64,000 bases of DNA from Meandrina meandrites (taxonomy: Eukaryota; Cnidaria; Anthozoa; Scleractinia; Meandrinidae), in the NCBI GenBank assembly GCA_963693305.1, contig OY855903.1, positions 50,085,650-50,149,649 of the forward strand, given 5' to 3'. Below the pieces are notes generated by a model. The model was not told the origin of the DNA, searched no databases, and was given only the letters and a program-made list of their open reading frames with translations. The position numbers and the translations under genes were made by a program. Positions within the stretch are counted from its first letter, which is position 1. Each line of letters opens with the position of its first letter. Positions 43,101 to 54,751 of this stretch are shown here, piece after piece.

Positions 43101-46100
43101 AGCAGGTGAGTACCAGCCTTCCAAACACAAGACCATTTGTTTGTCAACTAGGTACTTTGGGTGTTTTTCTGTTGAATTAACTTGTAATGAAATGTAATTC
43201 GAAAAGGTCACTTTTAATTTTATTGCGCTGGTCACATGGATCAGGGCAATAAAAAACCCTTTAGGTATTTGAGTATTTATATCGTTGTTCGCAAAATTGG
43301 ATGACATAACAAATTTTCTTTTCAAAATTAACTGAAATTGAAGCTAATTTTGTGGGTGCTCACATGAAATCAGGGCATTTAAAATTTACCAGTCATCACC
43401 CACTGTTAATGAATCAGACAAATGATAGTTCAAGATTGATTTGCTTGAATCACACTTAACAGCGACAGTACATACATCATTCTTTCTTTGATTGCAGATA
43501 GATAAAGAAAACACATGTCCCCATCCAGATGACTTTCACCTTCAAAAATCAGCACTTGGTAATTTGCAGATCCATAAAATAATTATACATACCTCCCCAG
43601 CAGAATGTATTTCAGTAAGAACCCCCAGCTGTCTGGAAATTAAATCAACCTCATTTCAGACCCCCCCCCCCCCCCCCCCCCCAACCACACACACACCACA
43701 AAAAAATGCAATCCATTCTATAGGTGTGGTGTATGGATATTTTTCTGGTAACAGATTAATAGACTACTCCCGGCGAGTCGAATCAATGAAATTCGAAAAT
43801 TGATAAAGTCGATTGTAATTGATAATAATCGATAGTAATTAATTGATTGATATTGGGAATCGATGAAAATCAAAGATTGAAAGAGTTGTGAGTATCGATT
43901 GTCATTGATTTTAATCAATTTTCATCAGTTTTGGAAATGATCACTTACCAATCAAATGTTGTCTCAAGCGGCCACAGAATTGTCGCTGGCTCTTTTTCGA
44001 ATATGCCCCAGTTGTCACCATGAGTTCACCACTCGAAATGCCTCTCATCTGTTGCCAATTTTTCCCCCCGAGGGAAATAGATTTGCCTGCCACAACTGTA
44101 AATGGGCACCTGTGGCTACCCTTCACAACAGTCTATTAATAATACATTCATTGCGTCCGTCACTTGATGACTCGCAAGACTTTGGCAAGACTGACTTGAG
44201 TCCGCTTATACCCAGGGCTGACAAAATGTTGTAAGATTTCATAAATAAAACTGATGATAATCGATAACAATCGAAACAATTAAGAGGACTTGACTTGTGA
44301 GTATCATCGATTGGCGAAATCAATCAATATAAATCGATTGATTTTTATTGATTACCGTAAAATTCCAATTATAAGCCCTGGGCTTATACAACTTTGTAAG
44401 GGGTTTTGGGTGGGCTTATAAGCGGAGGGGCTTATATTATTCGCTTATGGTAGCTCGTGGTATTCGAGCTGAACATATCAGAAAATGTTAAATAAATTTA
44501 ATGTATAATTTACTAGATAATAATTGACTAAGTAATCACTAATTTTTTCAAAATTATGCTTTAATTATGCTTTAATTTCCAGACTGTCCAACCCATAAAC
44601 TGTCCTTTTTGGGTCCAGAATGTCCTTTTCAAGCCCATAGAATTGTTTTTCTTAAATCTCCCCTATATGCCAGCGGCTAATAGCCATCAGTTTGTCTTGT
44701 TCCCTTCTGGACATGGAACCACAATTTATAGTTAACATTAGTGTCATGGTCCTTGGTTCCCCTGAAAGTAAACAAAAATTTTATAAACACCCAATTAAAT
44801 TAACATTAAATTGACATAAAATCAACAAACATCTTAACATAAAATATTTTTCCTCCAAATATAAGCGACACCATAATGAGGGACGGGAGGCAGCACAATA
44901 CACAAACTTATTACTAAATTTGAAATCACTCCTGTGCAATTTAGTGTTTTAAATAATCCCAACAAAAAATACTCACTGAGTGGTTTCCGACAAAAAAACA
45001 AAAAAATGCCCGTTGCCATGCCTTCAAAACACAAGTACATAACAAAACTACCCCCCTGCCTCCCCCTAAATATTATCTAGCCAGACAGGTATTTCAGAAA
45101 ACATTAAAAATACCATCGCACTTTGTCCTTGAGAGAAATCTTGTCTCATTTTCCAAAACAAATGCAGTATTAACAAAATTAATAATTCAAATAGGCACAA
45201 TAGGCTCCAGTGATGTGGGCTTTTATGAGCCTTAGCCGAATGTGTGTATATGACGGAAATGAAGAGAGCAAAACATTAAAAGAACCACTTAAAATTAAAA
45301 AATATTCCAATATTAGAGTACTTGAGTACTCTAATATTGTTTACAGTAATAATAAGCGTATTAAAACCTGGGCCTTTAACACCTCGTTTTAATATGAAGG
45401 GATGTAATAAACGTGTCTTAGCTTGCTGAGCGCGAGGAAATAAATGAACAGCATAGTTACAGGGACGAAACTTTTTTGGACAAATTAGCTTTGCTTTCAC
45501 CACAGGGTGGCCAAAATGGTATAATTTTGCCTTTTATACACTTTCACTTCAAAAGTATTTGAATAAGCTTTACAGGTAAAGTTACAAGAGTTTCAAGACG
45601 AAGCTATGATAGCCAGGAATGATACTTGTTTATGTGGTGGCATTTTGGTTTTGTTTTTTGAATCTCATCCAGTTTACTGGGCTGAAATTTCCCATATGAA
45701 CAGACAAAAAATTTATCCTGGTACTGAGCCAGCCTGGTTACCTGGCTCACATGAAGAGGCCCTTAAATAAAAATAAAACCATTTGGATATCAACAGATCA
45801 AAAAGGTCACACAAACATATCTCTGGCAAAATAACGGTTGCTTCATACATGTATTTAAATTGAATTGTATCCGAGCAGAGAGAGATAAAATGAATTAATA
45901 TTTTCACTGCATATTTATATTTGAACAATATAACTTTTTTTCATGATTTTAATTGTGCATATGTACATGTATAGTTTATAAAAAAGTTTACCAAGAATCA
46001 AAAACACACTGGCATTACTTTTTACTTTTTTTACACAAAGAAAATTTAAATAATGATTTCCTCTCGCTACGCTTTCTTGTGTTCATAGTGCACCCTTCAA

Positions 46101-49100
46101 TATTTTGTCCTCGTTTTTCTCAGAAACAAAGTGGAAACCAGCCAAAAAAAGATACAGGGGAATGTTTTACTACTAAATTGAAAATCACATGCAAACATTC
46201 AGGCAATTTTGAAGGAAAACAATTTCACCCAAAAATGTCACTTAGCCCAGTTTTGCACCAAGCCATTCAATTGTTGAGCATTATTTGAAACTGGGGGAAA
46301 ATAAATGCATGATAAGAAAAAACCTTAACGCATAATTTTCAATCTTAGCACATAATACATTTGCTATACATGTTAAAGGGACATGGTCAGCTTTGTGGCC
46401 GCGCTGACCTGGACCCTAGTTTTCTCACTTTGAAAAAAGTCCACCTCAACCCGAAATCAAAAATACTGTACGCTTCGAGTACATCTCAAAATCCGCTTCA
46501 ATCTTCCCAGTGTCTCACTCGATTTTCCATCCTTTACTGAAAACCTGTTTCTGAGTGTCCTTTTGGTCATCCTATGCTATTATTTTATCATATTTGGTTA
46601 AAAACAGTATGGATCGCGTCTCCAAAAGAACATGAAAAGAAGAGGTGGGAAGCGTGAAAGCGCCGGGCGGAAAGAATCCCCTGCGTTGACCAAAATAATG
46701 AAAGAAATTAACCAAAAACATTGGACAGCAAATCACCATTATATATGTTTGCAAAATCGCGTTTCTCGACTTGGCAAAAGGTCCGTGCAGTTTGTACACG
46801 ATTCGAACATGGCGTCATCAGGCTGCTCGATTTGGAGCTCAAACGAATACAACAACACAACAAATAATGTTATAAGCTCTACTTTAATTCTTCAATATCA
46901 TTAGGAATGATGACCTGCCTGTTCAATTTCACATTACAACTGAGTCAAGTTTCAATGCCTGCATTTTAATTTGAATAATTTCAACTACACGAGCAAATAC
47001 AAACGCGGCGCGGCGAAATAAAAACAATAATTATGCCAACATAACGAAACAGACTTTGATGCATCGTACGGCGCTAGAAAAAAGATCCTGAGATTCGCAC
47101 AAACAACATGCCAACTCACAGAAAGAGTGAAGGTTGTAAAAGGAAATTATAAAAGCAAAATATCCGACCGAAAGCAGAAATGTCCGCGATCACTTGTGTT
47201 TCTCACCTCTACTGATATTTTCGGCTTCGACTTCAGAGGCATTCGTTGACACTAGCCTTTCCCTGTACAAGTCCATCGGTAAATTCTCCATGGTTTCAAT
47301 AAAATCAGTGTTGTAATAATTTAACAAGTATATAACCACTACTTTGATTCGCAAATACTTCGATTCGACAAGGTTTGTTGATGCGCTTTTCAGTTTCCGT
47401 TCTTCGCTCGCGCGTCTTGTGATGAAGTGTGATATGCAAATTAGCTATGAAATGGTATCTAATGCGCATGTGCACCAGCTGACCATGTTCCTTTAATGTC
47501 CGTATGGCAAACATTCACCCCAAAGATCTTTGGCGTAACTGGCTCAGAATGCAGCCTTGGGGATTTTACCTCTTTATATACAAAATGTATTTTCTATAAA
47601 TTATTTTATAAGTGTAAATTATCAATAACTTTAATTTACTGGTCAATAAGAGCAAAGAAATGTAGAAATGAAAGCTTGAATTACATGTAAATATCACCAG
47701 CTTAGGCTTATCATTCAGCTGGTTTATATTTTGTTTTTGTATTATAAATGTACAAATGTAATTAATCAACGGCATGAAATGATATGTCCAGACGAATGAA
47801 ATGAAAATAATTCCAACTTCTAGTAAAGCCAAGGAACCACGCATATACCTTACATTGTAACATAACATATAAGCTTCAATGAAATGGGAAGTTAGTGTGC
47901 AATTTAAGACAAAAAGAAATAAGAATAAATAATTTAATTTCCTCGATCTTACCTTGCAAACTCAATTTATGCCATTGGGCCAGAGACGCTTGGATGCTTG
48001 ATCCGTATTCCATTAATTAAACCAGCGACAGCAGATGTTTGACACAGTTAGACCGGTCACAAAGGGATTAAAAGTACTGGATACTTCTCGTGAAGCAGAG
48101 AAAAAAATGACTCGTTTGCTAACTGCTCGTTTGTGAAAATACTCGTTGGTGAAACGACCGCAAACAGTCCCAAAAGATAGCCATCGAGTTCACAGTTTGT
48201 CCGCCATTGAGTCGCTGCGCCGCGCTACCTCGGCCTCGTGTTTTCTTCGAAATGAGCCCGCAAGCAAAAATGCGCAGAAAAGCTGCGCAGTACGTTTTTC
48301 CGCTCTGAATCCCCGCGACTCATTCCATCGTGTAAACTCTACAGGGGACCAGTCCCTGCGACCGGTCCCTGCGACCGGTCCCCTCGTGTGTAGCGACCTT
48401 TTATGATTTATTTTACTCGGCGGTGACATTTTTTTTTTTCAGTAAAAATGGCCTTATTTTCCGGTAATCGCGATCGCATTGAAATATTTTTTTCCTCCCT
48501 AAAGTATCTTTTATCGTCAAGTGCTTGTCTAGTTCCTAGGCCTCTATACGCCACGGAAACGAATAGTGACGTCATACGATACCGCGAAGGCCTAGGAAGA
48601 AGCCGTACAGGAATTGAGCAAGTCAAGTGCGCGTAAAATGCTCTTGCAAAGAATGTTCAAGGAACTTTCTTTCTTCATCAGTGTACAAATCATGTCCCTG
48701 CAGTCGATTTAATAACAGCACCTTGAAAATCAGCGAAGTACTATATCGAGCTCTTGAAACGCGAGGCTAGAACGAAATTCAATAACTGAAGTACGGCTAC
48801 CCGAGCCTTTTGGTATATATGAGACTATTTAGATTTTGTGGCGTTAATTGGATGATTGTATTCTCTGTTAAATACAGTTTTATTTAGTTATTATAGCCGA
48901 GCGTTGTTGACAAACTGTTTTCTTTTTACTGAGCGTTATATGAGGACGGGTAACTACCCTTCTCGAGCAGTTTCAGAACAATTCAGAAAAACCTATCTTT
49001 GATGTCCGATGATTCCTCTAGAGAATTTAAACTCCGTAAGAAGAGTCTTCTTACGTATTCAAACAAGTTAAGCTCGAGCTACGTTGCAACGACCATCCAT

Positions 49101-50255
49101 TTCACTCTGATGAAGGTGAAAAGAGGTTATATAGCTGGATTTTTTTTCCCAACAGCGCGCGCTCTCATTAGTTACTTCGAGGTCACATGACATCTAACAA
49201 TGAAACTGTTTCCCGCCAAAAATCTCTGAGCGGGCAACATTGCAAAATCTATGACGTCAGAGGGTAACAGTGCACTGTTACCCGCGAATGTTGACCGACT
49301 TCGTCTGCTTTGGCTATATAACAAATCACTTAATGACTGGTTCCTCGGGAAACAGTTAATTTTGCTTTCCTCGAATCTCAATGTTTCCCGAGGCGGAGCC
49401 TCGGGAAACATTGAGATTCGAGGGAAACAAAATTAACTGTTTTCCTCGGGACCAGTCAATATTAGATCCTCCGATTGGATGAATAAGAACTCAGATAATC
49501 AATAAATAGTTATCGATCGTTGCAGGTACAGTGTTTTAAGTGCATTTATTTATATTTTTTTCAAAGGAAAGTTCAGGCGGCTTTACACGGGTGGCAGCAC
49601 CTTCTATTATGGAATACGCGCAAGCTATGGTGCAGATTATGCAGAAAATGGGATGGCAAACACTTAGCTTGGTAGTATCAACCACATATGAGGGACACGT
49701 ATTTGCCGATGCTATAAGGCACTTGGCTTTGGACAAAAAATGGGCTGTTTTGTCGACGTTATGGATACAAGGCGAAGAAAATCTCGAAGAATTATCGATG
49801 AAATTGGAAAATGCTACTCAAGCAAAACCCGATGTGATCATTGGGCACATTCGCGAGAGACTTAATTTTAACGACAATATATTTCGGACAATTCAGAACT
49901 TGCAAGCCGTTGAAAACAGCAGTGCTTGGCTAGTTAGCGACGTCACTGCATACGGGGTACAGGACATAAACTCGATTCCTGCTGGAGTGATTCAGGTCAG
50001 CGGTAAATCACCGGAGATCGGGCATGATTTCGAGTTGTATGTCAATGTATTGTATGACTCCTTTGTCATGTTTGAAAGTGCGTTCACAAGTTCCGTTGCA
50101 GAACTTAGCGGAGAACTAATACAGAGCTATTCCACTGCGGAGAAATACAAACTTCTGCAAAGAAAGGCTGTAAAGTAAGTCTTGTGGTAAACCTTAAACA
50201 CAGGGGTTTCCCTCAGATCGAGGGGGGTGGGGGTTAGGGGGTAGGGGGGAAAGCA

Positions 50256-50328
<73 letters not shown>

Positions 50329-53300
50329 GTCAAAAGCACGAGTGATGCATACAAAAGTATTCATGGCTGGCGCGATTTGCGAGCTGGAATACCACTACCC
50401 CCAAAAAATCATACGAAGCTCTCAGGAACCGTTTCCGCCCCAATACCAACCTTGTCCCCAGGGCTTTTCCCTTCTTCGTGGGGACGAGGTTGCCCCACTA
50501 CCCACTGTTTAAAAAGGACAACACTTGGCCTTCCTACTTATTTTCAAGTTTAAGGTACCCATAATTGCACGACTTCTTTTTCTTCATTCCTTGAGAACTT
50601 TTATGCCGAACAACGCTTAGAGCAAGCCGTGTTTTGAACAGTCCATTCACTAAACAATCCTCTTTTACGAAATTGTAGAAGTGAGAAATAATTTAACTAG
50701 TTTTTGCCCAAGATTGTGCGTTCCTATATCTGTGGCGTGACTCACGGTTAGAAATCGCCTAAAAAAACGAAGCTCTTCTTTCTTAATCTTTTTCTCCTTA
50801 TGCAATTCACAGAGAGGATGCCATAGTTAACTGAGTATGTTTCTCAGTTCTTCTTATGCTTCTGTTTGCGCTTTAAATCTTACACTTATGCTTGTCATTT
50901 CTACAGGCACTTAAAACAGACTCATTTTACAGGGGAAAGCTCGCTCTTTAGGGATCATTTCTTGTATGACCAGCCCCATTCAGTCTTCAACATTTGGAAT
51001 CTCAGAAGAGATCTTGATGGCAGAAAGCACTGGTTTCAAGTTGGACTCATCACCCCTTCTGGACTCGCTTTGGAACCCCTTGTAGACCTGAATGGGCATA
51101 CCCTGTATCCGCTCCTTCATCCAAGGCGCCCTATCCTGCGGGTCCCTGTGGTTCTGTGGCCCCCACTCGTGCAAGCAGAGGACCCAGCAGTCGCAGAAAA
51201 CCATCAAACTTGCGTTGGAAGGGCACTGCCGTGTTATAAGTACGCTCACGTTAAACAATCCACAAGACGTGAAAAACAACTGCTTTGTTGCTTTGGCGCG
51301 TCGATAGATTTTTTGAAGTTCCTGCAAAGAGATCTTGGATTTGATGCGGAAATTTATTTAACCCCGGATGGGCAATACGGAAAGCTGGACATCGTAAACG
51401 GCACGTGGAATGGGATCGTAAATGAACTTATTTCTGGTAAAGTAGATTTGGCGCTTGATTTGGCCGACAATATGGATCGTGAGAAGGTCATTAGCACGGT
51501 GTACCCATGCATTGCGTCGGCTATGAATATATTGGTCGAGAAACAACACAATTACGGAGAGCAAGGTGTGTTTTTGATCAGACTACGATAAATAAGAAGT
51601 TAGCAAGCTCTGTTCGATTGTTAGAGAGTCAGTCAGTCAGTCGGTCGGTCGGTCGGTCGGTCGGTCGGTCGGTCGGTCGGTCGGTCGGTCGGTCGGTCCT
51701 ACTTGACCTACTAGAGTGTCCAGTATCGTTGAGCGTCAGGAGCGAGTTAATGTGCTTTTATGAGCATTAAATCTATGCAACTGATTCATTGCCGGAGCCA
51801 CCAGCACCTCAACTGTCCCGTAAGGTTTGTGGCATGATGTGGTGTAGAGCTGCTAAAGCAGTTAGCGCAAGCTCTCACTATAAATGATGTATTGCTCGTT
51901 TATTTATTTTACAATAGTTCTTAAAACGATAAGAAAACTCAAGGAAACCAATTAATCGTTCTTTGGTTCGTTTGTTGCTTTTACTCTCTTTCAGTTAGCG
52001 TCTGGTATTCTTGGCTGAAGCCGTTCGAATACGACCTATGGATAGCTATCCTGGTGATGTGCAACTTGATCTTGTTTGTGGTTTGGTGGTTGGATCGGAA
52101 GAGTCCGAAAGGATATTATCACATTCTTAAGGATAGTGACGAAGATGCGTTTACTTTGTTAGGTTGGCGAGTACCTTTATATTTTGTTCACTATTGCTGG
52201 ATACGGGCAAGCGCGCACCATGTCATAAAACACGTCGCGCGGCCCAGCCAGACTTGGAGAATATCTACCTCTCCCAAGATATATTCCCCAGTGTTCAAAA
52301 TGCGCGCTTTATATTCGCGAGTTAAGCTTTCATTCCATCTGTATTTTCACAATGAACAGCGGTAAACGTTTAGGACATTGCAACAATAGTTTTGAACGCT
52401 AACAGAATTTCTTTCTGTTGAAATTTAATGGCTTGGAAAAGACGTATCAAATAGAGCGGCCTTATGTAAAAATGTCTGACAAATAATGAACAGGAAACTT
52501 CAACTTGGTCGTTCGCCACGAAAACCGATCAAGACAAATTGTCCTCGGTCAGTATCGATTCCTCGAAGCTCCCTGCATGAATGCTCGCGCTACTTGTAGC
52601 AAATTCGGCACTGTCCGCTTTTCATGGCTACGAGTAGTGGTGCATGGAGTCATTATTTGAAAATATCGATTTTCTTTTTTCCAGACGCCATGAGTTATGT
52701 CTGGGGAGTGGCCTTTAGCAAAGACATCGGTGCAGAGAAGACACCACGCAGCAACAGCGCCCGTGTGGTGTCAGCGGTTTACGCGTTGCTGGCATTAATC
52801 ATGGTGAACACGTATTGTGCTAACCTGATGGCCTTCTTGCTTCAGGAGCCCTACATACTGCCCATCAGTGGTGTAAGAGATGCAAAGGTGGGTAATCTTT
52901 ATAGTATACTTTGAATAAAGCAAAATACAGCGGCGCGGGCAAGGAAAAGTTTGAAATGAGCAATGCAAGGGCCCTGCTTGACCTGTTTGTGCGGATAACG
53001 ACCAAATTTTATTAGACTCTATTGTTTGGTTTTATCTGATGTCGTCAAAATTCCAAAACTTGAACTCAGTGTTAATCCTACAAAGCTATCCTTTTCACAT
53101 TTTTTAGACAGGAAAACATATTTTAGCAACGATTCAGTGCGTTGTTTTGGAAACAAAGCATTTTAAATTGCTGATGTCTCGGACATATTTTGTCGCAATT
53201 AAATTTTCAAACCTGATAATAATAGGCCATTTCCGAGTTGCCCTTTGCCTCATTTTCAGAGCGAGTCCAAGTGCGAAACCATTCAAATGAAAATGAGTTT

Positions 53301-54751
53301 CATTTGCATGAAAATGGGCATGCAGGTGTCAAATTCTTTCTTCCTGCCGTTTGAACTGTTAGTTTTTCTGATGCCGTTTAAGTAGTCAAATAGCTCTTGT
53401 AACTTTGATAAAAACCACTGATGGGAGATAGAGGACTTCATAAATTTCAGACGCCAGAAACACTCAAACCACGCCAAAATTTTACATTATTTCTGTTTCT
53501 CTTCAACAGTTAACTCAGAACCCACCCAATGTCTTTAAACTCGGAATAACACGCGGAAGTAACGAAGAAGCTTATTTCAAGAATCACGTGGAAGACTTAT
53601 TCAGGAAAATATACCGGGTGAACTTGAAGATTCACCTAGTGAATGGTTTCCAAGAAGGAATGCAACACCTTAAGGACAAGTTAGTTTCTAAATAAGATCT
53701 CTAATGCTACCCCTGGGGCAAAGTTGGTGCGACGTGAATGACGTCATGATTTCCGAAGAGCCGCCATCTTGGATCCACCATCTTGGATTCTTGATTTTAC
53801 CATAACGTCACAAAAACACCACATGTTGCTCAAAAGTAATCAAAACAAACAAAATATGCTACAGTTATCTCCAAAAATGTAAAAACGCATTGAACAAAGT
53901 GCCATTGAAAAAAAGAGGACAAATTTAAATGTTAAAAACAAGACTGCCAAAATATGGTTGAAATAATGACATAGTATTGGTATAAGCATCGCAGACTTTT
54001 TAAAACTTTCTTATAGTTTTTTTTTTGGCCATTTCCTCCCAACAGAAAGATAGATGGTCTGGTGGGTGACTATCTCTCTTTACAACAAGCTGCCAACAGC
54101 ATTCCAAACTGCAGCTACAGTTTGGCTGGACCAAATTTCTACAACTTCGGCTACGGGTTCGCATTTCCAAAAGGATCGCCATGGGTAGAAGAGGCAAATT
54201 TGTCAGTGCTGAAAAACCAAGAAAACGGCAGCATCCAAGCAATCATGGACTACTGGTTTAACAAAAAGGAGTGTCCTACGCCAGTGAAGGCACTCGGCGC
54301 TGAGAAATTCGTTGGCTTGTTTTTGCTTCTGGTTGGCGTAATCGGTTTCAGTATCATGGCGCTTTTCTCCGAGATGCTCATCATCTTCGCTTTGATTAAA
54401 TTTGGAAGGCGCTTAGGTCCGCTGGGCAAGTTCATGAAGCGAATGATATTCAACGTGAGGAAAGGCGAGGAAAATGAAATTCGTATTAAGTGGCTGCAGT
54501 TGTACAGGCATCACAAAAGCATGAGGCCAAACGAGAGGGAGTTTGCGGAAGCTCACGATACACCCATTCGGCGGGCGAGTTTTTGTAACCTGAGCTTTGA
54601 ATTTGGTGGCGAGATGCTGTCCACGGATGAACACACGTTGTACCTACGTAGATGTCAATTACTGGATGTCGACAATGTTCCCACTGAAACTGTAGAGCTT
54701 TCGGGGCCAAATAATGTTGCGCCCAACAGAACAGAGAGCGCTTCACTATGA
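35934..54751 (+). CDS. NMDA-type ionotropic glutamate receptor subunit-like, 7 exons, complete
   Basis: Ligand-gated cation channel subunit of the plasma membrane. Exons: 35934-36350, 49567-50174, 50907-51565, 51995-52162, 52685-52887, 53510-53679, 54046-54751; all joins in frame, 976 residues. Order: signal peptide (1-25), amino-terminal ANF-receptor-like domain (to ~385), S1 agonist half-domain (exon 3), TM1 (LWIAILVMCNLILFVVWW, ~572-590), pore loop with SYVWGVAFSKDIG (621-633), M3 with SNSARVVSAVYALLALIMV and NTYCANLMAFL (640-669), S2 (exons 6-7), TM4 (~830-860) and a short cytoplasmic tail. C764 and C818 match the conserved S2 disulfide; the S1 arginine is kept in DNMDREKV. SxSAR after the pore and the W-G-V loop favour the NMDA class. 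Odd: PLT before that arginine is not kept, and the GluN pore Asn is replaced. An AATAAA lies at 54840-54845, 89 bp after the stop. Intron 1 is 13.2 kb of mostly repeats. Confidence 0.9.
36351..38513. other. First part of receptor intron 1
   Basis: No exon recognised. A TA microsatellite is at 37148-37180. Sequence at 37325-37410 (ACTCGATTTCCCGAA, GAAACTCCCGAAATTATCG) looks like a decayed pogo/Tigger-type end related to 40044. Confidence 0.45.
39490..39654 (+). CDS. Small open frame in the hAT-like element (54 aa), function unknown
   Basis: Begins ATGGCGGCCGCC with a good start context and reads MAAATPNESSAVNLHP, then a basic end (ITGKYKRRGTSN). It could be the N-terminal leader of a lost transposase or a captured host first exon. 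No domain seen. Confidence 0.3.
   Translation: MAAATPNESSAVNLHPDSLQGSENREDRPKPAQLARDRRLESITGKYKRRGTSN
40044..40727 (-). mobile_element. pogo/Tigger-like fragment with GATAACTCGAACC ends
   Basis: CAGTCGACTTCCGATAACTC at left and GGTTGGAGTTATCGGGAGC at right, with CTAACTCGAACC/ATAACTCGAACC repeated inside. This end sequence is typical of Tc1/mariner-pogo elements. A short minus-strand open stretch (40213-40455) may be a transposase tail, but no DDE motif is visible. Confidence 0.55.
40787..40924. repeat. CATT tetranucleotide microsatellite (~34 units)
   Basis: Uninterrupted CATT over ~135 bp. The open frames it creates (HSFI repeats) are not genes. Confidence 0.97.
42769..46288 (+). CDS. Partial Cys-rich spliced gene, probably transposon-encoded; function unknown
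   Basis: Exon 42769-43105 (acceptor CATTCAG, donor CAG|GTGAGT) is open for 112 codons with CARANDKFHC, GTICCVNHRDLYRRSKFCSC, VNCPTRLYSVFDEV, GYRPGTKYCTLC and YIPCKKRKQ, giving 12 Cys and several His, so a zinc-binding module is likely. It joins in phase to 43498-43614 (TCPHPDDFHL; donor GTAAGA) and possibly to 46124-46288 (acceptor TTTTTCTCAG; KQSGNQPKKDTGECF to a stop, with AATAAA nearby). The third exon is tentative and the 5' end is not found. I do not recognise the family. Confidence 0.45.
43662..43682. repeat. Poly-C tract followed by CA-rich stretch
   Basis: A run of about 21 C. Confidence 0.9.
43765..44355. mobile_element. ATCGATT-rich element (copy 2, right end lost)
   Basis: AGTCGATTGTAATTGATAAT, AGAGTTGTGAGTATCGATT, GAATATGCCCCAGTTGTC and GACTTTGGCAAGACTGACTT repeat the order seen in the copy at 19123-19745. 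Its right end is cut by the TATAAGCCC MITE fragment at 44356. Confidence 0.7.
44356..44463. repeat. One-ended TATAAGCCC MITE fragment
   Basis: CCGTAAAATTCCAATTATAAG, GGGCTTATACAACTTTGTAA and GGGTGGGCTTATAAGCGGAG match the right arm of 30896-31225 in inverted orientation. Confidence 0.7.
46377..47492. mobile_element. TTAA-flanked MITE (family 3, AGGGACATGGTCAGCT ends)
   Basis: TTAA at 46373-46376 and 47493-47496. Ends AGGGACATGGTCAGCT and AGCTGACCATGTTCCT. The 1.1 kb interior has no transposase. Confidence 0.8.
49335..49457. repeat. 123 bp near-perfect hairpin just before receptor exon 2
   Basis: GACTGGTTCCTCGGGAAACA..GTTTCCCGAGGC on one arm and the complement on the other, with a 3-base loop (GGA) near 49396. 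Only 1-2 mismatches per 60 bp. It lies 110 bp upstream of the exon at 49567. Likely a snap-back MITE. Confidence 0.85.
50257..50326. repeat. AAT trinucleotide microsatellite
   Basis: About 23 units, 80 bp after the donor at 50175, preceded by a G-rich stretch (50221-50251). Confidence 0.95.
51628..51698. repeat. GTCA then GTCG tetranucleotide microsatellite
   Basis: Four CAGT units followed by ~14 CGGT units, 60 bp after the donor at 51566. The CpG-rich version with CAGT edges suggests replacement of one unit type by another. Confidence 0.9.

Larger units (their letters stand above)
38516..48402 (+). mobile_element. Possible ~9.9 kb DNA transposon with Cys-rich exons and nested insertions
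   Basis: The left end GGTCGCCACACACGACGGGA and the right end CCCCTCGTGTGTAGCGACC are inverted matches, followed by GTCGCAGGGACCGGTC repeats and a CATCGTGTGAA-type block on both sides. The left arm appears to resume at ~41490 (GGGACCGGTCCCCGCGATTC, AGAGCGGAAAAACG), matching the inner right arm near 48295-48320, so 38776-41489 would be a later insertion. No clear target duplication was found, so the two ends could belong to different copies. Confidence 0.45.
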
